Of a stretch of 64,000 nucleotides of DNA, positions 34,083-42,427 are shown in pieces. How positions within the stretch are numbered: position 1 is the first letter of the stretch; the number at the start of each line of letters is the position of its first letter. The stretch comes from Anaeromyxobacter paludicola (GTDB lineage: Bacteria > Myxococcota > Myxococcia > Myxococcales > Anaeromyxobacteraceae): positions 248,001 through 312,000 of the forward strand of contig NZ_AP025592.1 in NCBI RefSeq assembly GCF_023169965.1. The letters are read 5' to 3'. A model generated the notes under the pieces. The model had not been told where the DNA came from, did no database searches, and worked only from the letters and a program-made list of their open reading frames with translations. The position numbers were made by a program, and so were the translations under genes.

Positions 34083-34997
34083 ATGGGCGTCCTCTTCGTC
34101 TTCGTGGACGGTGTGGGTGCCGGGGCTCCCGACCCGGCGGTGAACCCGCTCGCCCGCGCGCCGTTCCTCCTGTCCCGCTTCGCCGACGGGAGCGGGGCGC
34201 CGCTGCCCCGCGGAGGCCGCGCCCGGCTCGCCGACGCCCGGCTGGGGGTCCCGGGACGGCCGCAGTCGGCCACCGGCCAGGCGACCCTCCTCACCGGAGA
34301 GAACGCCGCGGCCGCCATGGGGCGGCACCTGCTCGGCTTCCCCACGCCGGCGCTGCGGGCCTTCATCGAGGCGCGCTCGCTGTTCGCCACGCTGGCCTCG
34401 CGGGGGAAGCGGGCCGCGTTCGCGAACGCCTACCCCGTCGCCTACCTGCGGGCGCTCGGCTTCCCCTGCGACGGCGAGCCGGAGTGGGAGCTCCCGGCAC
34501 GCCGCAAGCTTCGCGCCTCCGCGACCACCGTCGCCTTCTCGGCCGCGCCCGGCGCGCGGCTCGCGACCTGGGAGGACGCGCGCCAGGGGCGGGCGCTCAC
34601 CCCGGATCTGACCGGGGTCCGGGCCAACCGGCTCGGGGCCGGCCTGCCGCCGCGCTCGCCGGAGCAGGCGGCCGGGATCGCGACCGCGCTCCTGCGCGCC
34701 CACGACCTCGTCCTCCTCGAGTTCTTCGAGACCGACGAGGCGGGGCACGCGCGATCGAGCGAGCAGGCGCTCGACTGCCTGGGCCGGCTCGACCGGTTCC
34801 TGCGGGCGGTGGTGGCGGCGCTCGGGCCGGACGACTCGCTCCTCGTCACGAGCGATCACGGGAACCTCGAGGATCTCTCCTCCCGCGGCCACACGCTCGC
34901 CGAGGTGCCGGTGCTCGGCTTCGGGCCGGCGGCCGGGCGGATTGACGCTGTGTCCGATCTGACCCGGGTGGCGCCGCTGCTGCTCGAGCTGGCCTGA
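34083..34997 (+). CDS. alkaline-phosphatase-superfamily metalloenzyme (phosphoglycerate-mutase-like)
   Basis: A 304-residue soluble protein. N-terminal GVLFVFVDGVGAG carries the first metal Asp; PQSATGQATLLTGENAAAAM holds the nucleophile Ser/Thr; EFFETDEAGHARSSEQALDC and LLVTSDHGNLEDLS carry the remaining metal ligands. This is the AlkP/iPGM fold, close to phosphopentomutase or ApgM-like proteins, but the substrate cannot be told. No signal peptide. TAGTTA lies ~13 nt before the ATG and there is no Shine-Dalgarno, in line with a very short leader. Confidence 0.75.
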   Translation: MGVLFVFVDGVGAGAPDPAVNPLARAPFLLSRFADGSGAPLPRGGRARLADARLGVPGRPQSATGQATLLTGENAAAAMGRHLLGFPTPALRAFIEARSLFATLASRGKRAAFANAYPVAYLRALGFPCDGEPEWELPARRKLRASATTVAFSAAPGARLATWEDARQGRALTPDLTGVRANRLGAGLPPRSPEQAAGIATALLRAHDLVLLEFFETDEAGHARSSEQALDCLGRLDRFLRAVVAALGPDDSLLVTSDHGNLEDLSSRGHTLAEVPVLGFGPAAGRIDAVSDLTRVAPLLLELA

Positions 34998-35047
34998 CCC
35001 ACCGCGGGCGAGGGGCGGCGGCGGCCGGGACGGGCGTCCGGGCGGGC

Positions 35048-35077
35048 TTGCGTTCGGCTCGCCGCGGGGGCTAAAAC
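35048..35077 (+). promoter_or_regulatory. promoter of the zincin lipoprotein gene
   Basis: TTGCGT (35048-35053), 18-nt spacer, TAAAAC (35072-35077). The ATG follows at 35087, so the predicted start leaves almost no leader. Confidence 0.5.
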
Positions 35078-35086
35078 GTCCCCCGG

Positions 35087-35956
35087 ATGCGCACCGCCCT
35101 CGCCTGCCTCTGCCTGCTCGCGGCCGCGTGCGCTCCCCGCTACCGCGGCAAGGAGTCGCTGCGCAGCCAGACCGTCACCGAGGGCGGGCAGACGGTGCGG
35201 GTCCAGTTCTGGCCCGAGGACGCCGGCGCCGCCGATCAGGTGGTCCAGGCGCTGCCGGGGGCGCTCGAGCGGCTCCGGCCCTGGGGCGCCCTGGGCGCGC
35301 CGGTCACCATCACGCTCTACCCGTCGCACGAGGCGTTCGAGGCGGCCATCTACCGCGAGGGCTACGGCTGGCTCCGGGCCTGGGCGCGCTACGACACCAT
35401 CGACCTGCAGTCGCCGCGGAGCTGGTCGCTCCTCGTCGGGCCGAGCCAGAAGGACGTCGAGGAGCTCGTCACCCACGAGCTCACCCACTGCGTCATGTAC
35501 CAGCTCGCCGGCAGCGAGTGGTCCTGGCCGTACAAGGGCATCCCGCTCTGGTTCCGCGAGGGGATGGCGAGCGTGGCGGCCGACCAGGGGCACCGGCGCA
35601 AGGACCCCGAGTTCATCTACCGGTTCTACGTGTCGTCGAGCCCGCTCTCCGGGAGCGGCGACGGCGCCGGCGGCGAGGTCGCGGCGCCGACCGCGGTCCG
35701 GCCCAACGGCGACCCGGTGAGCGACCCGGAGCCCCTCTACCAGTCGGACCAGGAGGTGGTGTACGCCTCCGCCCACTGGGCCTTCCAGTTCCTGCTCGAC
35801 CGCTACGGCATGGATCGGGTGAAGCACCTCCTCGACGAGATGAACCGCGGCAAGCTCTTCAACGCCGCCTTCCAGAGCGCCATCGGCATCGCGCCGGACG
35901 AGTTCGAGTCGGACTTCCGCAAGTACATCGTCTGGCACGGCTGGAAGGAGCGCTAG
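35087..35956 (+). CDS. zinc metallopeptidase-like lipoprotein (peptidase MA type)
   Basis: A 289-residue protein with a lipoprotein signal (ALACLCLLAAACAPRYRGKE; lipobox LAAAC). The gluzincin motif HELTH (His130-His134) is followed about 19 residues later by WFREGMASVAADQGHRR, the expected third ligand Glu, as in the peptidase MA family. The C-terminal YASAHWAFQFLLDRYGMDRV and FQSAIGIAPDEFESDFRKYI complete the typical pattern. Predicted membrane-anchored protease of unknown substrate. Followed 24 bp later by a MITE-like element. Confidence 0.78.
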   Translation: MRTALACLCLLAAACAPRYRGKESLRSQTVTEGGQTVRVQFWPEDAGAADQVVQALPGALERLRPWGALGAPVTITLYPSHEAFEAAIYREGYGWLRAWARYDTIDLQSPRSWSLLVGPSQKDVEELVTHELTHCVMYQLAGSEWSWPYKGIPLWFREGMASVAADQGHRRKDPEFIYRFYVSSSPLSGSGDGAGGEVAAPTAVRPNGDPVSDPEPLYQSDQEVVYASAHWAFQFLLDRYGMDRVKHLLDEMNRGKLFNAAFQSAIGIAPDEFESDFRKYIVWHGWKER

Positions 35957-35980
35957 GCCCCCCGCCGCGCCGGCGGCTCA

Positions 35981-36141
35981 GAGCCTGTGAGGGAATCCTC
36001 GGACCGAGCCAGGCGAGCGAGACGCGAGCAGCGCAAGGCGCGACGACCGAGCATACCGGAAGGTATGTGAGGGAGGAGCAACGCGGCGATGCGACGCGGA
36101 TCGTTCGCCGTGGCGACGGGAGGGGATTTCTTCACAGGCTC
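35981..36141. mobile_element. 161-bp MITE-like element with 20-bp terminal inverted repeats
   Basis: Ends GAGCCTGTGAGGGAATCCTC (35981-36000) and, on the other strand, GAGCCTGTGAAGAAATCCCC (36141-36122): 17 of 20 positions match. The trinucleotide TCA flanks both sides (35978-35980, 36142-36144), consistent with a 3-bp target duplication; the right-hand TCA is also the stop codon of the tldD-like gene. An internal palindrome CATACC-GGAA-GGTATG lies at 36052-36067. No coding capacity. The element occupies the whole convergent gap. Confidence 0.75.
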
Positions 36142-37830
36142 TCAGCGCGGCGCCGCCCACGGGCTCGGCAGGATGGGGCTGCGCTCGAAGGCCTGCGCCA
36201 CCCGCTGCAGCTCGATCTCCCCGACCAGCACCGCCGGCGCCACCGTCGAGACCGGGACGTAGCCGCTCTCCGCGCCGCAGAAGCCGTTGAAGGCCTGCGG
36301 CCGGTCGGAGGTGGCGAGCACCTTGTTCACGCTCGTGAGCGGGGTCCCGACCATCTCCACCCCGCGCACCAGCTCCTCCCGGCCGGTCGCCACGTCCACC
36401 CGGTAGAGGAGCCGCGGCGTCCCCTTGAACGCCTGGTAGCCGAAGGACGCGGTGTTGGTGTTCCCGCCCGAGATGTCCTTCACGATGAGCCCGTAGGGCT
36501 TCCCCTGGCGCCGCGCCTCCTCGAGGAGCCGGCGCTTCAGCTCGGCCCACGGCACGGTGCGCGCGGAGAGGACGAGCAGGTTCGACATCCGCGCCACCGG
36601 CGGCCGGCCCGCCTGGCTGCGGCCGTGCCCGTTGCTGTGGGTGAACGGCTTCACCGGCTTGCGCGAGAGGAGGTAGGCCTCGAGCCGGCCGTCCTTCACC
36701 AGCACCGTCCGCTGCGCCGGGACCCCCTGGTCGTCGTAGTCGTAGAAGCCGTTCAGCGCGGTGCCCCCGGCGGCGGCGAGCGTCGGGTCGTCCACCACCG
36801 TCAGGAAGGAGGGGAGGATGTCCCGGCCGATCTGCCCCTTGAAGGTCTGCCCGCCCTTGTCGTCGTCCTGCCGCTCGCCCTCGAGCCGGTGCCCCACCGC
36901 CTCGTGGAAGAGCACCCCGGCCGCCTCGGGCGCCAGGATGGCGGGGCCGGTGTACGGGTCCACCACCGGCGCCGTGCGCAGCGCCTCGAGCTCGGCGACG
37001 AGGGCGCGGGTCTCGGTGCGCAGCGCCTCCGGGGAGGGGAGCCCGCCCTCGGTGCGCGCGTAGAAGTCGCGGCTGTCCTCGAGGAGCTGGCCGTCCACGG
37101 CGCGCGCGTTGGCCTGCACGTGGACGGCGTAGAGCACCTCCTCGGTGAGGAGCGCCGTGCCCTCGCTGGTGGCGATCCAGCGCGCGTGCTTGTCGGCGGT
37201 GACCTTCACGCTCGAGTCGAAGACGGCCGGGTGCTCCCGGAACAGCGCCGAGAGGGCGCGCACCTCGCCGCGCCAGCGGGCCCGGTCGAAGGGGAACGCC
37301 AGCGGCGGGTCCACGTGCGCCTGCGGCGCCTCGCGGGTGAGGCTGGCGGCGCGGTCGGCCTCGTCGGCGCGGTAGACGGCGCGCGACTTCTTCTTGAACC
37401 AGGTGCTGAGCGCCTCCTTGTACTTCTCGTCGGTGACGAGCCAGAGGGCGCTGCGGAGCGCGAGCGGGTCGTCGTCCACCGGCGCCTCGCGCGGCGCGTA
37501 CCAGGTCTGCTGCTCGGGGCCGATGAAGATGGACAGGTCGTCCTGCGCGCCGGAGGAGTCGAGCGCGTAGTCGCCCACCCGGACGTCGGCGCCCAGCCGC
37601 CGCTCGTGCCGCGACTGGTCGTCGAAGACCGCGCCGAAGCGCCCGGTCACCTCCTCGGCCCGGTGGTCGCGGACCTGGTAGGCGATGAAGTAGGGGGCGT
37701 CGAAGCCCGAGAGGCGCAGCCGCTCCATGGAGCGGCCGAGCTCCGCCTTCATGGCGTCGAGGACGGCGAGGCGGGCGTCCGGGGCGGGCGCGGCGAGGAG
37801 GGCGGCGGAGAGGATCGCGGTGGCGAGCAC
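36142..37830 (-). CDS. exported TldD/PmbA-type metalloprotease
   Basis: A 562-residue protein with an N-terminal export signal (MLATAILSAALLAAPAPDAR). The TldD core is clear: GPAILAPEAAGVLFHEAVGH gives the HExxxH metal site at ~308-313; TFKGQIGRDILPSFLTVVDD, GVPAQRTVLVKDGRLEAYLL, ISGGNTNTASFGYQAFKGTP and GVEMVGTPLTSVNKVLATSD follow. Cytosolic TldD normally pairs with TldE; no partner is present here and the signal peptide implies a periplasmic enzyme. Its TGA stop coincides with the target-site triplet of the adjacent MITE, so the insertion left the coding region intact. Confidence 0.8.
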   Translation of the reverse strand: MLATAILSAALLAAPAPDARLAVLDAMKAELGRSMERLRLSGFDAPYFIAYQVRDHRAEEVTGRFGAVFDDQSRHERRLGADVRVGDYALDSSGAQDDLSIFIGPEQQTWYAPREAPVDDDPLALRSALWLVTDEKYKEALSTWFKKKSRAVYRADEADRAASLTREAPQAHVDPPLAFPFDRARWRGEVRALSALFREHPAVFDSSVKVTADKHARWIATSEGTALLTEEVLYAVHVQANARAVDGQLLEDSRDFYARTEGGLPSPEALRTETRALVAELEALRTAPVVDPYTGPAILAPEAAGVLFHEAVGHRLEGERQDDDKGGQTFKGQIGRDILPSFLTVVDDPTLAAAGGTALNGFYDYDDQGVPAQRTVLVKDGRLEAYLLSRKPVKPFTHSNGHGRSQAGRPPVARMSNLLVLSARTVPWAELKRRLLEEARRQGKPYGLIVKDISGGNTNTASFGYQAFKGTPRLLYRVDVATGREELVRGVEMVGTPLTSVNKVLATSDRPQAFNGFCGAESGYVPVSTVAPAVLVGEIELQRVAQAFERSPILPSPWAAPR

Positions 37831-37905
37831 GCCCCTAGTCTAGCGCGGCGCCGGCCCGCGCCCCCCGCCGGCCGTCGGCCGCGCCTCCGCCGGGGCGCAC
37901 GCCTG

Positions 37906-37980
37906 GGCTACGCCACGGCTGCGCCGCGGCTCACGCCACGGCTGCGCCGGGGCTCACGCCACGGCTGCGCCGGGGCTCAC
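37906..37980. repeat. 23-bp tandem repeat running into the 3' end of the sugar dehydrogenase gene
   Basis: Units of GGCTCACGCCACGGCTGCGC plus three bases start at 37928 and 37951; a shorter unit lacking one C starts at 37906, and a fourth, partial unit starts at 37974. That last unit contains the TCA that is the stop codon of the minus-strand dehydrogenase gene. The rest of the 146-bp gap is GC-rich without recognisable signals. Confidence 0.7.
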
Positions 37981-39332
37981 GCCTTGACGATCTTTTCGCG
38001 GCCGGCCTTGACGCCCCGGCAGGCGTTGCGCGTGTCCACCACGAGCGCGCTCCGCTCCACCACCCGGGCGTAGTCCACCTCGGAGTGGTCGGTGGCGATG
38101 AGGACGGCGTCCGAGCCGGCGAGGGCCTCGTCGGTGAGGGGCACGCTCACCATGTCGAGCGAGTGGTGGCGCATCCGCGGGACCCGGGGCACGAAGGGGT
38201 CGTGGTAGACCACCTGCGCGCCGCGCGCCTGCAGCAGCTCGATGAGCCGGATGGCCGGGCTCTCGCGCATGTCGTCCACGTCCCGCTTGTAGGCGATGCC
38301 GAGGACCAGGATCCTCGCCCCCTTGAGCGCCAGCCCGCGGTCGTTGAGCGCCTCCATCGTCCGCTGCACCACGTAGTGGGGCATGGCGGTGTTGATCTCG
38401 CCGGCGAGCTCGATGAAGCGGGTCTGGAACTCGAACTGGCGCGCCTTCCAGGTGAGGTAGAAGGGGTCGATGGGGATGCAGTGGCCGCCGAGGCCCGGCC
38501 CCGGCTGGAAGGGCATGAAGCCGAAGGGCTTGGTGCTGGCCGCCTCGATCACCTCCCAGACGTCCATGCCCATCCGGTCGCAGAGCATCTTGAGCTCGTT
38601 CACCAGCGCGATGTTCACCGACCGGAAGATGTTCTCGAGGAGCTTCGTGGTCTCGGCGACGCGGGTCGAGCTCACCGGCACGACCCGCTCGAACGCGGCG
38701 CCGTAGAGCGCGAGCGCCGCCTCCAGGCAGCGGGGCGTCAGCCCGCCGACCACCTTCGGGATGGTGTGCGTCTGGACGCCGGAGCCCGGGTTCTCGCGCT
38801 CGGGCGAGAAGGCCAGGAAGAAGTCGCGCCCGGCCTCGAGGCCGCTGCCGCGCTCCAGGATGGGCCGGAGCACCTCGTCGGTGGTGCCGGGCCAGGTGGT
38901 GGACTCGAGGACCACGAGCTGCCCGGCGCGCAGGTGCGGGGCGATCGCCTCGCCGGTCCGGGTGACGAACGAGAGGTCCGGCTCGCGCTCCGGCGTGAGC
39001 GGCGTCGGCACGCAGATCACCACCGCGTCGCAGCCGCGCAGCGCGGCGAAGTCGCTGGTCGCCGAGAGGCGCCCCGCCCGCACCGCGCCGGCGATCGCGT
39101 CGGCCGGGACGTGCTTGATGTAGCTCTTGCCGGCCGCGAGGGCGCGCGGCTTCTCCGGGTCCACGTCCACGCCCAGCGCCGCGAGCCCCTTGCCCGCGAA
39201 GGTGAGCGCCAGCGGCAGCCCCACGTAGCCGAGCCCCACCACGCCCACCACGGCCTCCCGCGCCGCCACGCGGCCGTGCAGCCCGGCGTCCACCCCACCC
39301 ACCGTCTCCATGTCGTCCCCCTGCTGCTCCAT
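37977..39332 (-). CDS. UDP-sugar 6-dehydrogenase (UDP-GlcNAc/UDP-Glc dehydrogenase family)
   Basis: A ~451-residue NAD enzyme that oxidises C6 of a UDP-hexose to the uronate. Seen: VVGVVGLGYVGLPLALTFAG (Rossmann), DAVVICVPTPLTPEREPDLS, GQLVVLESTTWPGTTDEVLR, FSPERENPG, ETTKLLENIFRSVNIALVNE, PGPGLGGHCIPIDPFYLTWK with the catalytic Cys, and a C-terminal UDP-binding domain with ILVLGIAYKRDVDDMRESPA. The STKPFGFMPFQPGPG stretch favours the WbpA/TuaD-like UDP-N-acetylhexosamine subgroup. Start uncertain: ATG 39332 (GAGG close upstream) or ATG 39311 (AGGGGGA upstream). Directly follows the heparinase-like gene. Confidence 0.88.
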   Translation of the reverse strand: MEQQGDDMETVGGVDAGLHGRVAAREAVVGVVGLGYVGLPLALTFAGKGLAALGVDVDPEKPRALAAGKSYIKHVPADAIAGAVRAGRLSATSDFAALRGCDAVVICVPTPLTPEREPDLSFVTRTGEAIAPHLRAGQLVVLESTTWPGTTDEVLRPILERGSGLEAGRDFFLAFSPERENPGSGVQTHTIPKVVGGLTPRCLEAALALYGAAFERVVPVSSTRVAETTKLLENIFRSVNIALVNELKMLCDRMGMDVWEVIEAASTKPFGFMPFQPGPGLGGHCIPIDPFYLTWKARQFEFQTRFIELAGEINTAMPHYVVQRTMEALNDRGLALKGARILVLGIAYKRDVDDMRESPAIRLIELLQARGAQVVYHDPFVPRVPRMRHHSLDMVSVPLTDEALAGSDAVLIATDHSEVDYARVVERSALVVDTRNACRGVKAGREKIVKA

Positions 39333-39337
39333 GGTCC

Positions 39338-41407
39338 TCACAGCGGCAGCACCGCCGCGCGCAGCCGGCCGGGGCAGGCGAGCTGCCCCGCCCAGACCAC
39401 CGTGCAGGCCTCCACCGCCTCCCCGTACCCCGGGGAGTAGGTGGACGGCGCGAGCGACAGCGTGAAGCTCTCCTGGCGATCGAGCACCAGCAGCGCGCGG
39501 GCCGCGCCCTCCGGGCCGATCTCGACCGCGAGCGCCTTCTCGAGCGCCTCCGGCGCCGGGTGGCCCAGCCGCGCGAGCCGCTCGCGCTCGGCGGGGGTCG
39601 GCGTCCGGACCCGGGCCTCGCGGTGCGGCAGCGGGAAGCGCGCCTCGACCCGGTGCCAGCCATCCCCCTCGAGCTCGTCCACGAGGAGCAGCAGCTCCTC
39701 CCCCAGGAGCAGCTCGCGCCGGTGCACCACCCCGAGCCGCGCGTAGCCGCGGTGCTCGCCGCTGAACCGCTCGAAGCGGCCGTTCGAGTCGAGCCCGAGG
39801 CTGCGGGCCTGCGCCTCGTCGGGCAGGGCGAAGAGCCGCCCCGGGGGCAGCGGGTTCTGCTCGGCGCCGTCGAGCGTGAGCGTGGCGTGCGCCCGCGTGG
39901 AGCGGAAGGCGTTCCGCACCTCGGGGTCGGCCGTGTAGCTGAGGCTGCCCGGGTCGCAGATGAGGAGCTCCCCCGCGTGGCGCAGCTCGAAGGCGAGCTT
40001 GTCGTTGTGCGAGTGGCCGCCCACGCCGCGCTGGCCGTTCGGGCCGCACGAGACGGCCGCCTCCAGCCGGCCGCGGCGGAGGAGGTGGAACCCGCCCTGC
40101 GGGAAGGTGACGCTCCCCGCGGGCGGTCCCGCGGGCGCCGCGGCGAGCCCCTTGAGGGCGGCGGGGCCGAAGAGCCAGAGCACCTCCTCGGAGAACGCGG
40201 CGCCGTCCTTCAGCCGGAGGGCCGGGTCGCGCAGCAGGGCCGCCCCGATGGGCAGGAGGTAGCCGCCCTCGAGCCCGCCGCGCTCGTGGAAGGCGAAGAT
40301 GCGGCCCGAGTCGTTGTCGCCGAGCTGCGGCAGCTCGCCGTTCTCGCAGAGCAGGCCCCGCAGGGCGCGGAACATCGCCCCGAGCCGCCGCCAGTACCCG
40401 GCCCCGAGCGCCAGGTGGCTGGCGCGGCAGAGCAGCCCGGCGGCGGTGAAGAGCTCGAGCGCGAGCCGGTGGTAGGTGGCCGATCCCTCGAAGGAGAGGC
40501 CGTCGTCGTGGGTCTGCGCGCGCAGCTCGCGCCGGAGCCCGACCACCGCCGCCTCGCGCCAGCGCTCCGCCTCCGGCCACTCGGGCAGGAACAGCCCGCA
40601 GACCAGGAGGCCGAGCCAGTCGGCCGCGAGGTGGTTGTTGGGGACGGCCGTCGAGTCCTCGAGCCGATCGGCGATGTAGCGCCCGGTCGCGACCGCGAGC
40701 CGCGCCAGGTCGAGCGCGTAGCCCGGGTCCTCGAGCGCGCGCGCGCCGCGCAGGAGGACGTGCGCCTGCGCCACGTTGAGCATCCGCAGCCCGGCCTCCA
40801 TCGGGCAGGCCCACTGCACGCCGCGCCCGACCGGGTTCTGGGCGGCGAAGTCGCGCACGCCGGCCACGAACGCGGCGGCGAACCGGCTCGCCTCGCGCGG
40901 CTCGGCCACCGCGCCGCAGGCGAGCGCCACCCACTGATCGCCCCGGCCGACCGCCCACGGGTTCTTGATGTCGCAGCCCGGCGCCGGCGGCAGCGCCTCG
41001 GACGGCGCCCAGGCCGCGTAGTGGCCGCCGCGGACCGGGTCGCGCTGCCAGTCGGTCCCGCCGCCCGTCCGGGCCACCCCCGTCCGGCGCCCGAACACCA
41101 GCACCTCTCCGCGGGCCGCCGCCTCGGCGCGGGCGACCGCCCGCTCGCGCTCGCCGGGGAAGAACCGCTCCAGCGCCTCCGGGACCCCGCCGCGGTCGCG
41201 TGCCAGGGCCATGGGCGGGCGGATGGCGAGGCGGCGCGCCAGCTCCTGCGGGCCGGCGCAGCCGAAGGTGTCGAGGAGCTCGTCCCGCGCCGGGGCGTAC
41301 GGCCGCACCACGAGCCGGTTCCTCGCGGCGCGGTAGGCCTTGAGCGCGGCCGTGGTGAGGAGGCGCTGCGGAGGGACGTGCGTCGCGAGGAAGCCGTAGT
41401 AGGTCAT
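39338..41407 (-). CDS. heparinase II/III-like protein
   Basis: A 689-residue protein with the heparinase II/III layout: an (alpha/alpha) toroid half (AWAPSEALPPAPGCDIKNPW, CPMEAGLRMLNVAQAHVLL, STAVPNNHLAADWLGLLVCG, GLSFEGSATYHRLALELFTA) and a beta-sandwich half (FPQGGFHLLRRGRLEAAVSC, GVGGHSHNDKLAFELRHAGE, LLICDPGSLSYTADPEVRNA). NNH, Y-H-R and HSHND are the usual catalytic motifs. In polysaccharide clusters such proteins cleave or trim uronic-acid glycans, often in capsule loci. No signal peptide is evident. Co-directional with the UDP-sugar dehydrogenase (5-bp spacing), which would supply uronates. Confidence 0.85.
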   Translation of the reverse strand: MTYYGFLATHVPPQRLLTTAALKAYRAARNRLVVRPYAPARDELLDTFGCAGPQELARRLAIRPPMALARDRGGVPEALERFFPGERERAVARAEAAARGEVLVFGRRTGVARTGGGTDWQRDPVRGGHYAAWAPSEALPPAPGCDIKNPWAVGRGDQWVALACGAVAEPREASRFAAAFVAGVRDFAAQNPVGRGVQWACPMEAGLRMLNVAQAHVLLRGARALEDPGYALDLARLAVATGRYIADRLEDSTAVPNNHLAADWLGLLVCGLFLPEWPEAERWREAAVVGLRRELRAQTHDDGLSFEGSATYHRLALELFTAAGLLCRASHLALGAGYWRRLGAMFRALRGLLCENGELPQLGDNDSGRIFAFHERGGLEGGYLLPIGAALLRDPALRLKDGAAFSEEVLWLFGPAALKGLAAAPAGPPAGSVTFPQGGFHLLRRGRLEAAVSCGPNGQRGVGGHSHNDKLAFELRHAGELLICDPGSLSYTADPEVRNAFRSTRAHATLTLDGAEQNPLPPGRLFALPDEAQARSLGLDSNGRFERFSGEHRGYARLGVVHRRELLLGEELLLLVDELEGDGWHRVEARFPLPHREARVRTPTPAERERLARLGHPAPEALEKALAVEIGPEGAARALLVLDRQESFTLSLAPSTYSPGYGEAVEACTVVWAGQLACPGRLRAAVLPL

Positions 41408-41740
41408 CGGTGCGCCTGGGCAGGAGCAAGCGGCTTGCCACCTCCCGCGCCCGCCCGGGCGGCGTGCGGTCTCGCGGCGAAACGGCCGCCGGCGCGCTTT
41501 CCCGGCGCCCCGCGGGGGCGGAAGCGAGCGGCCGGGCGTCGCGGGGGAGGGCGTGGCTCCGGGCGCTGCCAGGGCGAACGCCTTCGCCGGATGGGAAAAG
41601 GTCTTCCCCTCCGGTCCGCGCCGCGGGACGTCGCCCCGGCGCGCGGGGGCCGCGCCGGGCGCCGGGCGCCGTGGCAGGCGCCTTGCTAGGTCAGGGGGAA
41701 CGGGCGCGGCGCCGCGGCGCGCGACCCGGCCGGAGGCAAC
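41408..41740. other. 333-bp non-coding gap with a strong hairpin
   Basis: Divergent intergenic region. At 41587-41614 CCGGA-T-GGGAA, loop AAGGTC, TTCCC-C-TCCGG forms an 11-position stem with one mismatch. The gap must hold the promoters of the heparinase-like gene (minus) and the RsbRD-N-like gene (plus). I see no convincing -35/-10 pair and no known riboswitch consensus. Confidence 0.4.
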
Positions 41741-42301
41741 GTGACTTCAGCGGGGCTGGGACTCTCCATCGACGAACGGCGGGCCGAGGTCCAGGCCGCC
41801 TGGCGGCGGGCCGTGACCTCGGAGCTCGGGCCGTCCGAGCCGGCGCTCGGCTTCGCCGTCGGCCCGCTCCTGCGCGAGCTCGCGCTCTCGCTGCGCGGCG
41901 ACCTGCCGGGGCTCGCCGAGGGGAGTCCCGGCGAGGCGATCGCGCGCTGCGCGGTGCTGGTCCGCTCGGGCGCGAGCCCGGTGCGGCTCGCCCGCGAGGT
42001 GAAGCACCTGCGGCGCGCGCTCTGGGACGCGCTCCGGCCGCACGGGCACCCGGCCGCCCCCGAGGAGCGGCGCGCGGTGGACGAGTGGCTCGACGACGCG
42101 CTGGCCGGCGCGCTCGAGCGGGTGGAGCGGGCGCGGGCGCGGACGCAGGCCCGGCTCGCGGCGCCGGTCATCGTCCCGCCGCGGGCGGCGCCCGCGGTGC
42201 CGCCGGCCGCCGAGGAGGACCTGCCGTTCGCCGACGCGGAGCTGGTCGAGGACGCGCCCGGCGCGGCCGGCCTCGCGGCCGGGACGGCGGGGGCGCGGTA
42301 G
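41741..42301 (+). CDS. RsbRD N-terminal-like regulatory protein
   Basis: A 186-residue protein. The helical part (ERRAEVQAAWRRAVTSELGP, LGFAVGPLLRELALSLRGDL, VKHLRRALWDALRPHG, VDEWLDDALAGALERVERAR) resembles the RsbRD-N/four-helix sensory module (initial W-R, then helices with an internal LVRSGASPVRLAREVKHLRR). The C-terminal ~45 residues are Pro/Ala-rich and acidic. There is no STAS or kinase domain, so it would be a stand-alone sensor or adaptor. GTG start. It is followed 126 bp later by a Ser/Thr kinase gene, a plausible partner. Confidence 0.5.
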   Translation: MTSAGLGLSIDERRAEVQAAWRRAVTSELGPSEPALGFAVGPLLRELALSLRGDLPGLAEGSPGEAIARCAVLVRSGASPVRLAREVKHLRRALWDALRPHGHPAAPEERRAVDEWLDDALAGALERVERARARTQARLAAPVIVPPRAAPAVPPAAEEDLPFADAELVEDAPGAAGLAAGTAGAR

Positions 42302-42427
42302 CCGGCCGGCGCGGGCGGGCCGTCCCGTCCCTCGCGCCGCGCGGGAGCGCCAGGCCCGCTCGCGGGGTGACGGTGGGTGAAGCCGGTTTCTCGCCGCCCC
42401 GGGGACCCTTGGCTACACTCGCCGGCC

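Noticed and set aside
41530-41660. c-di-GMP or other riboswitch in the gap before 41741
   Set aside because: A strong hairpin is present but none of the conserved internal loops of the classes I know could be matched on either strand.
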